Positions 22,843 to 35,676 of a stretch of 64,000 nucleotides of DNA are shown here, piece after piece. The notes under the pieces were generated by a model that saw nothing but the letters and a program-made list of their open reading frames with translations, did not search any database and was not told the origin of the DNA. Within the stretch, counting starts at the first letter, position 1; each line of letters begins with the position of its first letter. The DNA is taken from assembly GCF_010093535.1 (NCBI RefSeq), contig NW_022985180.1, forward strand, positions 255,748 through 319,747, given 5' to 3'. The stretch is from Lindgomyces ingoldianus (Eukaryota; Ascomycota; Dothideomycetes; Pleosporales; Lindgomycetaceae). The position numbers and the translations under genes were made by a program.

Positions 22843-25800
22843 AACGCCGCACTTCATCTCAACTAAGGCTTTCAACCCCGGGTAATAGGCTGTTCTACAC
22901 TGTATCTCACTTCATCCTTTCCGATGAATTTCCCCTTTGCTTGTATCTACTAGGGCTATGGTTTGCGGGTTAGCTTTGGCGGACAACGTATGCTTTCACA
23001 CGACGTAAAACGTATTCCAATTTCCTTCTGTTGAAAATTTGTTCAGCGGGCTGAGTAACCCAGGTTCTCTGCAAACTATACCGGAACTCACGTTCTAGTA
23101 TATCTGCAAATCAAGAGCTAAAATTCAGCATCGCAGTAGAGAGTCAGGAAAGCAGCGGGTTCCGCTTGATTGTTTTTCACATAGTCATCACGCTCATACG
23201 GTCCACATAAATAGAGGAACCCTTATAGGTTGGCTTCGTACCTTTCGGCTTCAATTGATCTTCATTGCATCCAAAACTTTGCATTAAAGCCGGTGTCCTC
23301 TCTTAATTCGCTGTATTTCATACTGGAATAATATTCCTCAACACCGTGGAATGGCGTAATAAAGAGGGATCAGTAGCCAGTCAAGTACTGACAAGACTCC
23401 AGCTGAAAACGCCTCACAAGGCAGATTCTCAATCGTTTTATCTCCGTCGAGATCCGTTCTCAATTCTGTCCTCCCATTTCCCCTTTCTAATTTCCGGTAC
23501 CCTCTCGGCAGTAATTGCATAAATTCTTTCTTAGGATTTCATGGTTTTTCGGGTTATCTTCCATAGAGGGGTTGGTGCCTCGTAAGGCAGACTGGAGACG
23601 CGCCAGCCGTATCATACTGATATTCCTTTTGCACCAATAACAAATAACCAAGCTTTTTGCCGGGGCTACTCTTACTATTAGGAGCACAGAGTCCCCAATT
23701 TGGCGTCAACCGGTGAATATGGCATGGCCGAAAGGATATGGATAGACCACGCCGGCGCTGACACTGCAGGTGGTCGACCACATCACATGCGCCTAGCGTC
23801 TCCTCGGATAGCACACCACTTGCAGCCACGAATGTCTAGTGGTGCGATATGGTGACAATGGTCATTCGAAACCTAGAAGGTATTGCATATGGTGAGAATG
23901 CCGCAATGAGTGCTTAGGACTGCAGAAGCAGAGAATTAGGCTTCTAGATTCTGCCTTGTACAAACTTTGAATAAAAATTCGCTACTACGCGTGAATGTAA
24001 CGAAGGAAGAGGCGAAAACGCTGCAGCGCGTCGAATTTTCTGTTAGGCTGATCAATATGCATTGATACAATCGTGTCGCATGTGGCTTCTCGATCTTGAA
24101 TTTCTTCTCCAAGGGCACTCTCCATATGTTGGGGTGGGGATTTTCCCAGTTGGACCACTACAGTCTAGCCGTCGCACTCCTCGATGGTTTCGATGGTCTG
24201 TTCAGACCTTCACCACTGCGTCTAGGTGAAAGAAATCTGGGAGACCACCAAAGCGTGCAGCGCTCCCCAACCGCCAAATCGTGCTCTCCATCTTTTACCA
24301 CTAAAATTATTCAAGAACTTCTCATTCCGTACCCTGTATATTGAAAACAATTTTTAAAACCCTCTATAATAACTCAACTTGACGCCGGGATGGTTTGACG
24401 GGAAAGTCTACACCTTTCCAATGTTTCACACCATCTATCCGAGAAGGGAAATAACCCTTCCCTTCTTGAGTGCGCGAGTTCGAGTAGGTGTTGTTTGAGT
24501 GTAGGGTTCAATGACCGACAACAGAAAACCCTTCAAGGGTATATCTGGGCTCAATAACTGTTGAGTTTCTTTTTGCAAAATTTTCTTAACTATGTTTCAT
24601 TATTACAAAGGATCTTTAAAGTTAGGGAAAAGTAATAGTCGAATGTAGGGGTTTTTTGGGCACTTTCTCTAGTGGTTGAACAAAGCGCAAACAGTGAAGG
24701 CGAGGGTAACTAAAATTGCAAACACTATATGTACCACAAATAAAAGATCCCTCGTGGGGACCCTTCCCCTGTTAATATTCCTGACGGCCAGCTTCACTAA
24801 GCTTAAAAGGTGCATAATGAATGTTAGGAGAAGAGTTCATATTTCTCCCCGGAGAAACGAAGTCTAGCAACCTAAGGGGCCCATTCACGAGCACATACAT
24901 GGCCCCCCCCTCTACCGGTCAGGCAAAAAGTGGAGTTGGTGATACTGCGAAGTAAGCGTCAGCATTTCATATGTGCAGTCTGCCATGACTAAGATGAGCG
25001 CCCTCTCTGAGGATGAAACACTCTCCATAGGCTTGACGTGCTATGGGGGTTCTTCTCGCTTGAGGCAACCTATCCTACCGCATAGGTGTCTAGGTGTTAC
25101 CACCACCATTATTAGACATTCCGAACATTAGTCGGCGTTGAATAGAGTGCTAAAGGGAAGGCGTCGTTGCACTGGGTCTCCATTCATGGATTTCCGTACC
25201 GAAGAGGTGGTCTTTATCTACGGCTTAAATGCTTGATGTAGCGCGGAAACCAATTAATGAGCAGACTGCGGTACCCGTGCTATTTGGGGCTGCTCGTCAG
25301 TCTCTGTACGCTCTTTTTGCCACTATACTGGGTGGATAGGCCCCGCTGGGGCTCAGCGAGTCCTGTCCCCAGCCGACAATAAACTGATTACAACCAGTTT
25401 GTCCGTAACTAATTTCCTCTGTGAGACGTGCATCTTGTGCCAGCGGGTTGACAGACCCCCTCAGACAGCCAGTTTTCTGTAAGCAAACTTCAGTGCATGG
25501 TCAGCACAATCACCGATTATCTTTGATATAGGTGGGCATCTCTGCGGGTTGCATCGGGACGGGACGGCTATGAATTAAAGGACCCTCCAGCTCTATAGTT
25601 TCTAGGCTTGCCAATGCAGATAGCTCTCATCTTTTTAGTGAACGGTAGGTATGGGGCCTGCGCCGAGAGTCTTGGGGTTATAAAGCCCAGCATCTGATTC
25701 TATACAGGGCCCATGTGTGTGGAGATCTACTGTCGAAAAAACCCCGCGGGTTACACAAGTGAAAGGCTAGAGCTCCGTACCACCCACTCCGCCACCACAA

Positions 25801-26921
25801 CCAAAAAGGTACGAATAATCAACCAAGGGTCGATTCACGTGTAGGATAGTAACTATATATATGCCTTACAATAGTGAGTACGTGGCTGGACCATCCGATG
25901 ACACGTTGTAATGCTCATGCAGAATGATATAGGAAGAACAGGTTAGCAGTGAGGCCGATCCCCAAGTTTTAGGGCGACAAAGTTAGATCTGACCTCCACA
26001 GCACGAAAATATTGAGCACAGCTTTGGGGTGGCTCTGGTATTGCTTGGAAAGTCCGAGAATGCACACCGTGTCGCTTCATCATCATGTGTGTGTGGCTGT
26101 ATCTAGAAATGTCTGTATTTGACGGTCATGCCAACGCGCAGATGGCCGAAAAACAAGTTCACGCGGTCCAGATTGTCGGCCTCAGAAACATCGGCAAGGG
26201 CTCTAAGGTTGACTAACTCCGTCCGTCACCGGCAATCTAAACAGCTGCCTAAGTCTCGAGGACACCGTGAAGTCAGTACCTGTAAATGACAATCGAACTT
26301 AATAATCAGCGACAGGACTACATTCCTCCCCCTTCGTTCTGCCACGTCCGCATCACCCGAAATCAGGACCGACAATGGCATCAAAATCCGCAAGGAATCT
26401 CCAAGCTCAGCTTCCCGGAGAGGTTCGTCATATTTGCCGAAAGATTTTTTGGAGCCTCTCCCCACAAGACTATCCTAGAATTAACGTGGGGTTTTCTCGG
26501 TTCCTAATTCCTAGATCATGTCTGGAGATGCACCGGGACTCTGCTTATTCCCGCCCCTGCGTCTCTTTTGAAACCTTTGTATGAGACTCAATTAATTTTT
26601 GCGTTCGGTGCAATTCTAGGTCCTGCGGGGCTTGGAAAACTTCTCTCTTCTCATTCACCTCGCCCACCTCTTTCCAAGCCTCATGACTGACTTGTCATAC
26701 TCTACCAGCACCTTCTATTGCGAAAGCCGTCATTTTCCACACGCGTATGAATCTAGGATTCGCCTTGACCTCCTCTTTAATGCTGTCGTATGCTTAATGT
26801 CGCTTGACATACCGTCGTCGAACTGGAATCTGCGGAAGCGTTTCCAAGGTCCACATTCCCCAAATTGGACATGTGCGCACGGTCCTCGTCTCTGCAGGAT
26901 GCACCTAAAGCTCCGATGAAT
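22843..26921. other. 4-kb gene-poor accessory stretch
   Basis: No frame above ~95 residues, no recognisable motif and no obvious RIP signature. The segment 24350-24900 is AT-rich with homopolymer runs. A minor candidate at 26375-26584 (+) begins in a good context (ACAATGGCATC) and contains ARNLQAQLPGEVRHICRK, which vaguely resembles the start of fungal F-box-like proteins, but it stops after 69 residues. Best read as decayed or non-coding sequence next to a transposon. Confidence 0.45.
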
Positions 26922-27120
26922 ATCTATCTGGTGCAAAAATCGGTGGAATTCCTTGGCAACACAACGATTTTCCCTGCGCGCGTACAAACTCACATACAAA
27001 CTGTGAATTTACTTATTTTATATAAGAATTATGCAACAACTATCTAATAATTGTTAGTAAAACTTAAGGCTATACAAATATGTGTAAAGGGGTATACTAA
27101 CGCGTTTTTTAGAGTTATAG
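26922..27120 (+). repeat. left terminal inverted repeat (199 bp)
   Basis: Pairs with 30317-30515 in inverse orientation. Shared blocks include GGTGGAATTCCTTGGCAACA, TTTTCCCTGC and AACTTAAGGCTATACAAATA. Confidence 0.9.
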
Positions 27121-27299
27121 TTTTATGTTTTAAGCCTATAGCGTCTCTACAAGGCCTCTCACGCCCGCGCAGGCGCGTCGCGCTTCTAAGATCCCTAGAG
27201 AGCTTATAACTAAAGGCTGCAGCCTTAATCTACGCTGGAGAATTAAAATATATTGCTTTTTGCTGCTAGGCTAGCGTTACAACTCTATTGCTAGTCATG

Positions 27300-28240
27300 T
27301 TAGTGTGTTGCAGTTAGAGGTGTACGCAATTAAGCGCAACTTAAAGCTGCACAGCAGCACTTGCAAACTAAGTGATCTAAACGCTATACTTAGCCGCCTA
27401 CGTAAAATAGGACCTAAAGATAAGTAAGCCTTATTTAATAAGCTCTATTAAAGCAGCTAGATGTATTATAACAAGATAGCTTACTAGTTATAGATAGAAA
27501 GAGGCGTTAAAGTACACTAGTTAATAGTTACTTAGCTACTTAATAATTACAGCTAGAGTAAGCAAGCGCTGCGTCCTATCTTTATACTTTGTAATAAAGA
27601 GCTTTATAAGAGCTATTGCTGCTGTATAAGGCAGTTTACTACTGCTAATCTAGTGTTTCTAGATAAGTCTATCTTTAGTAAGAAGACTAGTTAGCGGCAC
27701 TACACCTACGCGCTAATAGGCTCCACAAACTGCTATATGTAGGACATTTAACAAGAGAAAACCTAGGCAGCCTTACCTGCGTTTACTATAAATAGGTACC
27801 TGCCTTGTACAGGCGTAAAAGAGGGCTATTTTAGCTATAAAGACTTTATAGATTAGATCTGCAAGTTGCTACTGCCTACCCTTTACATAGCGTACAGTAA
27901 CAAGACTATAGTTGTAGTCCTTAACAACGTCTTAATTTATACAAACTAGGAGGTTGTAAGTAAGATTAAGCAAGCTAGCTATATTATTAGATATTTGCTG
28001 CTATACTTGCTAGACTATAACCTAATTAAGCTTACCTTTAGCGTCCTTAAAGCTTAGATTTGCAGGTACTATAGCTGCACACGTAGGTAATTTAACAACT
28101 TTAGCAACTTTCTAAGGGCAGCTATCTGCAAGAGTTAGTGTAATTAGTTTACAAAAAAGCACTTTAAGCACACTGCTAATAGCCTGTATAGGATAGAGAG
28201 CAAGGAGGCATTAATAGAGGCTAGGCACAAGATGTGGAGG
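27300..28240 (+). pseudogene. decayed DDE_3 (IS630/Tc1-like) transposase
   Basis: Conceptual reading of the plus strand gives a run interrupted mainly by TAA/TAG. Recognisable pieces are a helix-rich N-terminal part (for example SDLNAILSRLRKIGPKDK), the first catalytic-aspartate block (VFLDKSIFSKKTS, then the arginine/histidine-rich RHYTYALIGS), a central YLPCTGVKEGYFSYKDFID block, the second aspartate region as VVVLNNVLIYTN (Asp changed to Asn) and DYNLIKLTFSVLKA, where the last acidic residue reads Lys. These match fungal DDE-superfamily endonucleases of the IS630/Tc1 group. All three catalytic positions look damaged or doubtful, so it is dead. Sequence order and family are clear; exact ends are not. 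Confidence 0.75.
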
Positions 28241-30300
28241 TAGCAGTAGGGCAAGTAAGCAGTAGAGAGCATAAGGCAGAGAGAACAAGCGTTAATTATA
28301 TAATAGGTATTATAGTATTAGTAACATAGTAACATTTTTCTAAAGCCTAACACCTGCAGTCCTGTCTCCTTAGTTTGTTACTCTACTACCTGCAGTGTTG
28401 TTATTACCTATGTTTATAAGTCTTATAGCAGCAGCAGTAGCAGCAGCAGCAGCTTAATAGTGCTGTTTAAACTTCCTAAGATTCTTTTAAAAGTGCCTAA
28501 CTACTTTATCTTTTAGCTAGAAGCGCTTACTAACTACTACCTTATAGAGATCTTTACTAGAGTTTAATATCTCTTATAAATCTCTAACAGTCTACTGCTC
28601 TAAGATTGCTACATCTTACGCCTACTTATAGTCCTTATAATTGTCTTCTAGCTGCTAGGTAATAATCTACTTAAAAAACTCTTTTATAATTACTTTTATG
28701 TCCTCCTTGCTGCTTATAGGGCTTAAGCTTAGCACACAGGTAGAGAGCGCTGTTGCAGGTGTAATAGGACGCTAAGCAATTAGTAGCAGTAGTAACAGCA
28801 GTAAAGGCAAGTAAAGCTGCTGTAAATAAAGAGGATAAGTAGGCTAAGAGTAACTAGCAGCAGCAGCAGGGCTGTATAGATAGCCTATTAGTAGGCTAGG
28901 CTAGCTAAATCTAGGAAAGTTTAGCTGTAACCTTATATTTTTACGCTAGAGTTAAACTATCTTGCGCTGCTCCTCTTGCCACTAGGCATTGTCCTCTGCC
29001 TTTTGCCTAGCCTACTAACGCTTACGCTTTTTTAAAGTGCGCTAAAAATTGCGCTTAGAGTTGCTCTTACTAGCAGTAGAACTATAGCGCTTTTTGCTTT
29101 TACACCTGCTCTTTAGCTTTAGCTAGTTACTACTACTAGTAGGGCTTCTTTAGTAATTAATAAGCTAAATTAGAAGCGTAAGGAGCTCTACCTTACCTAT
29201 AAGAATTACATTTGCCTAAGATTTTACATCTGCAGGCAAGACTTTATAGTGCTTAAAGTTAGCAGTAACCTAGCACTAGCACTTAAAGTTTAGGCACTCA
29301 CTATTACTATAACGCTAGTGGCGGTGGAGTCTCTTCTTCTAGTCCTCCTGCGTGGCTATATCCTGCAATTGCTGTACCGCTCTTGCCTTGTTAAGCAGCT
29401 GCTAAGTACACCTTAGATTTTTTTTAAGTTGCAGCGTTAATAAGTTAGGTACATTAGACAAGGGCTTATTAGCATACTAATTACACTTAAAGGCTTTCTA
29501 TAAAGCAAGCGCTTTAATAGTAACCTTAATGTTTACCTCTACTACTTAAGAAAGCAGCCCTTTACTAATTTAATAGTTAACCTGCTTAAAAAACTTCTCC
29601 TCCTTAGCTGCACTAAAATCTGCTAGTAAGTGCGTCACCTTTTGCGCCCTTAGGCCTACTTAAAAGTTAATTGTACGCTAAATAATCTTGTACTTATAGC
29701 CTTTAAGTTAAGCCTCTAGCATAGCTAGCAGCTTATTTACAACATTCTCTGCGTCCTCTAGCCACTATATAAAGTAATTGTGCTGCTCTAGTGCACAGTA
29801 AACAGCGCTCCTTCTATTAACAATTAGCTTATATTTAACCTTAAGATTGTACTCTAGTGCGTTTAACAGCAACAATAAGTTAGCAGAGCAAATAGGGGCA
29901 GCTGCTATAAGCGTAACACAGCCTGCTGTTAGCAAATTTAACTTAGTAGATAGATTAATAGTTACAGCCTTAGGCTATGTTTTAAGCGTTAGTAGCAGCA
30001 ACAACAGTATAAAGTTACACTCTATTTACGTAGTAACAGGCGTAGTAACTTAAGCAGGGCTTGCCTAAGCAGCCGCTAGGCCCGCGTTAGCTGTTAAAGG
30101 CTCTATAAACCGCACCTAATTGCGCTATAAGCGCGTTGTCCGCCCTCTAGTACACTTTACAGCCTTTAGTTACGCCTTTATAGCTTTTTAACATAGTTTT
30201 GCTGCTTTCTTATGTGCTGCAATAGCTGCAGTAGCTGCAGCAGCAGCCGCTGCCTCTGCTGCAGTTACAGAGGGTATACGCGCCCTCTTTGGCCTCTCTA
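28240..30300 (-). pseudogene. decayed convergent passenger gene inside the transposon
   Basis: Minus-strand reading from about 30296 gives a long coherent frame broken only by scattered TAA/TAG. It starts with a basic, Ala-rich part (RPKRARIPSVTAAEAAA), then KAAKL and TRGRTTRL. A middle block reads NALEYNLKVKYKLIVNRRSA and WLEDAENVVNKLLAMLEA, looking helical. Near 29000 there is a highly basic segment (KSKKRYSSTASKSNSKRNF, then a Lys/Arg/Gln/Glu-rich coiled-coil-like stretch). I do not recognise the family. Length would be over 600 residues. It could be an accessory transposition protein or captured host DNA. Many of the interruptions fit C-to-T change at Gln codons or G-to-A change at Trp codons. 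Confidence 0.5.
28427..28453. repeat. AGC/CAG microsatellite (27 bp)
   Basis: Nine AGC-type triplets with one AGT interruption. GCA is the CpA context spared by mutation in this element, so the repeat has survived. Confidence 0.9.
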
Positions 30301-30316
30301 TGAGCATATTAATAGA

Positions 30317-30515
30317 CTACAACACTAAAAACGCGTTAGTATAGCTTCTATACACGTATTTGTATAGCCTTAAGTTGTACTAATAATTATTAGATAGTTA
30401 TTACGCAATTCTTGCATAAAACAAGTAAATTCACAGTTTGTGTGTAAGTTTGTACGCGTGCAGGGAAAATTGTTGTGTTGCCAAGGAATTCCACCAATTT
30501 TTGCACCAGATAGAT
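30317..30515 (-). repeat. right terminal inverted repeat (199 bp)
   Basis: Inverse partner of 26922-27120; see the element entry. Confidence 0.9.
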
Positions 30516-31079
30516 GTCGAATTCCGTTATTGTGCGTAGCGAATCGGAGAAAAGGCAAATGGTTTAACAAATAGTCTTGGCGACATGCTCAAGGGCTACC
30601 ACGCTAGAATATCTCCTCAATTTGCCGTCTTACGTGGGAGACTCAATGGAAACTTTGGCTCGTTGAGTCTCTGGGCATCCATAGGCTCTCACGGTGCTAA
30701 TTTCCTGACGAGAACTCTGGATCATGCACAGCTCCATTCGATACATCGATAGGCCCATAATCACGGCGTCAGCCTTGCTTTGATGTTGGTTATATCTTTG
30801 AAAAGGGTGACGAAATTTCTTTAGTCGATCGAAACCTAGAGTTACGGTCTTTTTTCTCACATGCGCATACCGAAAACTTTATAGGAGAGAGGGCCCGCCG
30901 TGCAGGAATGAGCTTCTTCCTCCTGTTCCCTTTCGAGTCGATTAAACTTCTTAATTTGACCGCGAGCTCCTGTCCTGAGTCGCTTTTGGCCGCCGCTGTC
31001 TCCCACTTCATGGCTTTCATTTCCAGAATCAAAGAAGGTATTTCCTCCGACTATTCCATCTAGCGTATTAGCCATGAAT
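30516..31079. other. right flank of the transposon, nothing firm
   Basis: Short minus-strand frames (30630-30860, 30857-31183) have no motif I recognise. Composition is ordinary. The sequence could contain the decayed 5' part of the sulfate permease relic that follows, but I see no diagnostic block. Confidence 0.4.
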
Positions 31080-32568
31080 GCAAGAAAGCAAGCCGAACTG
31101 CTAGCATCATTCACACCCTGCTCGTAAACGTCCCTAAAGTCAAGGTCCCTACAATGGCGGTTGGCTTCTATGGCCCCTGACATTTCTCCAGAAAGCGACC
31201 CAGAGGTGTGGTAGGAAAAGAAAGGCGATTGGTATTCTCACTCTTGCTCGAAGCGCTGTCGTTCTAGTAATTTCGACCGGGCTATCGAATGCCCTAAATA
31301 ACAACATCGATCTTAAGAAGAAACACACTGTTTTTGCTCTTGTCAATGTCGAATCGGGCGACATCACTGCTCCTCACTCATATGCTCTCAGCATTCTTGA
31401 TCAAGAAAATCCTTCACCGGGCCATAACACCCTTCCTTGCTGCTTCAATAGGGCATCTTGCTATTGCTAGAGCTTCGGTTGGAAGACTAACTACGTCATC
31501 GATCAATCGCAAGAGCTCGTGTATCTCGGCTTGGCAAACTTCTTCAACTCCTGCTTTTTATCCATGGCGGTTGGAGGGGGGCTCTCGTGTACAGCCGTGA
31601 TTTCCGGCACTGGTGTCAGATCCCCCGCATACGGTCTGATGCCTGGTGTATTTGTTCTTATCGCCATTTAAGTATGAGTCCAGCGTTATCTTAGTTTCCA
31701 AAGGTGACTCTGGCGGCAATAATGGTAGTGGTATATGGCAGATGATTGTGCCCCCAAAGGTATTCTATAGATACTGGAAGACCTTGGTCGACTTCACTGC
31801 GCAATGCTATCACTCTGGGTTACTATCTTCGCGGACACAGAGATGGGCATTTAATTGCGGTTGGCTTTCACGTCGCATACTGCATCCTTTTCTCCGCCTT
31901 CGCTCACGTCCAGAGAATTAAAGAGGTTCGCGAGAAACCTCAACGTCTTGACTCGGGTCAGCTTCGCCGCGCCAATGTGACTGACGTTCCTCCAGATTGT
32001 CAGGTATTCAAGTTCACCGAGCCAATACTTTTTGCGATTGCATACCATGTAAAAGGCCGATACTTTGACCTCATTTAAACATTTAACTCTCGACTTATAG
32101 AGTCTTATGAAGGTAAGAAAACAAACTGGGGCTGGAGCGTCTCCGGGGGAACGGAAACTCGGCCGACTCCGAGCTAAAGCCTAGACGGTAGATAAGCTTC
32201 CTCCGCTGCGGCTTTTGGTTTTGGATATGTCGATGGCTGGTCTCATTGATATGATAGGTCTCATTGCACTTGCGGATCTTAAAGCTGAAGTAGAAAACTT
32301 TGGTGGAAAGGGTGCCGACATCCGATTTGTGTCTATGAATCTGGAAGTTCGGGGTCGTTTTGAGAGATTCGGATGCTGATTTCATGATATGGGGGAATAA
32401 ATTCAGGGAAATGGAGAACCCTTGAACGGAAATGTGGTGTATCCATGGGTTTCTAAAGCGCTGAGCAAGGGGGCTCGAGGCTTTGTCATCGAGGAAGATA
32501 TTACATTCGGGAAAACAGAGAGTAGGCAGATTGAGAAGGTTTCTGTGGAGGAAACCGAGCAAGTTTGA
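31080..32568 (+). pseudogene. sulfate permease (SulP, with STAS domain) pseudogene
   Basis: Plus-strand pieces in shifting frames reproduce the second half of a fungal SulP transporter in the right order. They are RSAVVLVISTGLSNAL; HLAIARA then, after a one-base frameshift near 31471, FGWKTNYVIDQSQELVYLG; GLANFFNSCFLSMAVGGG, SGTGVRSPAYGL; IVPPKVFYRYWKTLVDF; a frame change; GFHVAYCILFSAFAHV; CQVFKFTEPILFA. A cytosolic STAS domain follows (RLLVLDMSMAG, LIALADLKAEVENFGGKGAD, RGRFERFG) and then a tail (SKALSKGARGFVIEEDI) ending at TGA 32566-32568. At least three frameshifts and several stops (TAA ~31669, TGA ~32380) make it non-functional. The N-terminal membrane half is missing or unrecognisable. 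The decay is by indels, not the CpA signature of nearby transposons. Confidence 0.85.
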
Positions 32569-35500
32569 CGGAACATAGCGAGTGAGCTCAATCTTCTTGC
32601 CTACTTTGAGATCTGCTAGCTCTGCGAGCACGGCGGCTTTACCACGCAATGCCAGGCGATGGGGGGGAGGCAACGAGCTCTCTCTTTGCATGGGTTACAC
32701 ACAGATGAGCCTCGTCATTCTAGACCAACATATAAGGAGCGACTATGTTGAATATCCTGTTTTTCTGCATATTAGGCTTAATGTTCCGCCCTACTAACTG
32801 GGTGACTTGTAACGCTCACTCATCTCAATCTTGGACCGAATAATTGCCTTAAATCGCTGAGGTGAGTGGAGCGATGCCACAGCACTAGCAGCATCAGTTA
32901 ACGCGCTGAGAAGCTCATTTGACAGAGCTTAAAACAGGGCAACCGATGCCCTCTTCGAAGGGAGATTGCGAAACGTATCAAGCATTGTGGGGAGCCGCAC
33001 ATCTACAAACAACCCGTGACGGCATATTTCCCTAAGTCCTCTAGGGAATTGGAGGATGCTTGCCTATGATAAATCTTGTCCGAACAGCTCGTTCCATAGG
33101 AGGCTAGGTTAGAATCTTGTATCGCAAGATACGACAACTGCTTAGGACTTTCCAGTCACTGATGTGATCTGCCACCGCGCTGGTCATGGAACACAAGGGT
33201 TGAGACTTTGTAGCACTGTGGCTAAAGATTGTCTAATTGTGGGCTCTCTTACTGTCTGCACTGGGACAAAGTCTTGGGTAGCTCCGTGCCTATACCCCTC
33301 ACGGACCCTCCTCTAGAAACTTCATGGTCTGAATACTTGTAGGTTGTACTTGTTATTGTGACTGGCGCCTCAGGGTGGAAGGGGTTAGCCGAGTGGGACA
33401 GGAGTGGGTACTCTGGTGGGCGGTAGACCTTTGAGTAACGAAGTCGGATATGCACCTCCCCTAGTAGAGTATTATGGCCTTCCATGGTAAAAACTTTCTG
33501 AGCTCTCGGTGTCACCTGGGCGGATTCTGGAAGTTGGAAGACGCAGACTGCATGGTTGGTGCGACAAAGATGATCGGTGGCAAAATTCTGATTAGCAGGG
33601 TTGGAGAGACCTTTGAGGCTTTAGGTAGATATACATTGAATGACATAGTGCGAATTCACACGTTTTTCCTCCCGACTCTTCACCATTCGTGAGTTAACCT
33701 AGGCTCTGAATGTTCACGCGGTTCAGCGTGTCCACCAAATCGGTCTTCAATAGGTCGTCTTAACGAAATCGTTTTCATGACCCGGTGTTCCAAGTTATCT
33801 CCTCCAGCTTCTTCCTCTTCGTGAAGTTGCTATTGGCTGCTCCTGCTATGCATACAAGGTGCTGATGTTCTTTTCTGTACCATACAACACCCCTCAAACA
33901 GGATGAGAGCGACAAGATTCGCTAGACATAAGGGTAAAGAAAGGATGGGAATATCGGAAGGAAGTTTAGCTGGCCACGATACACACCCATGGGAGTTATC
34001 GATCTATTGAAAGAGTTGGAGGATATGTTTCTCGAAATAGTCAGTCCATAAAAGCTTGGCGCTTTCACTGGGCTTGAAGGTGATTCGAAGGCATTCTTAA
34101 TAGGCTTCCGATTGGACACGAGCATGTCACTGTAATGGAAGCTACATGTGCTGTTGAAAGCGGGTCGGGTCCCGGCGTGAAATGTCCCATTGTGACAGAC
34201 CCGAACCGCGGCCACGATTTTCACCTCCAACGAATGGGAAGGAATTACCTCAAGAAATTGAGAGCGGACAGGCGTGCAAGCGAAGGACCCGGAAGACTTA
34301 CGACACCACGAACCTCCTGGGGCGTAGAGGACGAATCTCCGTCCTTCCTCATTACCTGTTCGCAAGACACAGCTTGAATGCAGAATCATTGATAATAGAC
34401 GTCTGAACGCAGAAAGCATCGCTACGCCGCCAACAGAATGAGTGGAGAAGAACGATATGGCCAGACCTGTGAGATCTGTGCCGCCGCACTTGGAGCTGGC
34501 TGCAGATGAGGTGCAAATTAAGTTCAAAGAAGCGCGGAGTCCGGACAACGGCAAGTCGAGGCGATGTTGCGGCGGAACTCATTGGACGCATAATGACATG
34601 AGCCTTCCTGGTCTGGAAAGGACATTTGATGAAATGTGCGTTTTCAGGAATGGATAGAGTGTCAGAGACGTGCCATGCAGGCGTGACGAAGTTTCTGACG
34701 GAGAACTCAAATCATGCTTTTATCGATAAGGGGCATCTCACCAACCCGGCGCCTCGGCATCGCCTACCACAACCGGCAAAGAAAAAGAAACTCTGGGGTG
34801 GCCATATGCAGGAACTAAGCAGACCGTCTTCCAGAGTGCTCGTCTCTTAGGGGGAGGCGGCAAGACAAGAGGCTGACTGGTGGCTTTTCCCTCACGCCCC
34901 ACCTCGGGAAGCGCCAATCTGGCCCAGCCAAGCGAAGCATGAAACACATTTCAACCAAGAGTCAATGAAACACCACCACCACTCGTTGGGAGAGAAAGTC
35001 AACTGGCGGCGGGCGCTCGCGAATCGCTGTTTCGAAACACAGCCGCTCCCCTCTCTTCCTGCAGATGGCCAGGTCGCTTACGCCGTGCTGCACGGAGATT
35101 GGCTGCGGCACAGTCAGGGGTCACAGCCAGATCCACGACCGCCCACTGGGAGCTTTATGGTAGTTTTCTTTAGTGGTGAAAGGCTGAAGACACGGTCATT
35201 CCAATCCGAAGGAAGGAAGCGGGGGCTTTCTGTGGATGAACCTAGAAACGCCCTGTAAGTCATGAGGAGGCGTAATAAATACTAGGGCAGTCGCACATCG
35301 TAGGGAGAGTATCACCTTCTGTAGCACGCTCTCTTTACGAAAGGCAAGCCCTGGTGTCAACATTCACTCATTTGTTACTACAATTCTTCAAACGCAGGAT
35401 CGTTTCTTCTTTGAGCTTCACATTGTTACGACGGCCACACCTTCACTGCATCCCGCACCACAATTCTTCCTCTGACAACTGACCTCACCGGCCTCCTCCA

Positions 35501-35676
35501 ACGTCGTTGCACAGAGCCCACTCCAGTCATTCATTTGTTGCTCTGCGGCTGTAAAGAGAACGCACACTCATTCTTTCCTTTCGAATTTTCCATACTCATC
35601 ACTGGATAAAAAACCCCTTCTCAAAACTCACACATCATATTTGAAACCCCAAACCCCCCACAAGATATTTATCGAA
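32569..35676. other. 3.1-kb stretch without a supported gene
   Basis: Open frames up to 210 residues (minus, 33922-34554) and several shorter plus frames around 34135-34850 show no family signature, and overlapping frames on opposite strands compete. The last ~330 bp (35340-35676) are pyrimidine-rich with CACATCA-type runs, fitting the promoter and leader of the LPMO gene. Confidence 0.45.

Larger units (their letters stand above)
26922..30515 (+). mobile_element. 3.6-kb DDE transposon with 199-bp terminal inverted repeats, RIP-degraded
   Basis: The left arm 26922-27120 and the reverse complement of the right arm 30515-30317 match over their whole length, starting ATCTATCTGGTGCAAAAAT and ending near ACGCGTTTTT..AG. 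Differences are mostly C/T or G/A. The interior is AT-rich and full of TAA/TAG. It holds a decayed IS630/Tc1-type transposase on the plus strand and a second decayed frame on the minus strand that converges on it. I found no clear target duplication (left flank CTCCGATGA, right flank GTCGAATTC), so the exact ends are uncertain by a few bases. The flanking DNA lacks the mutation signature, so the damage is confined to the element. Confidence 0.85.

Noticed and set aside
30857..31183. 108-residue minus-strand frame beside the transposon
   Set aside because: No motif. The same DNA leads on the plus strand into the sulfate permease relic, so it is more likely an antisense shadow.
33922..34554. 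210-residue minus-strand frame
   Set aside because: Overlapped by plus-strand frames, Ser-rich low-complexity composition, no signal peptide helix or motif, and no conserved-looking block.
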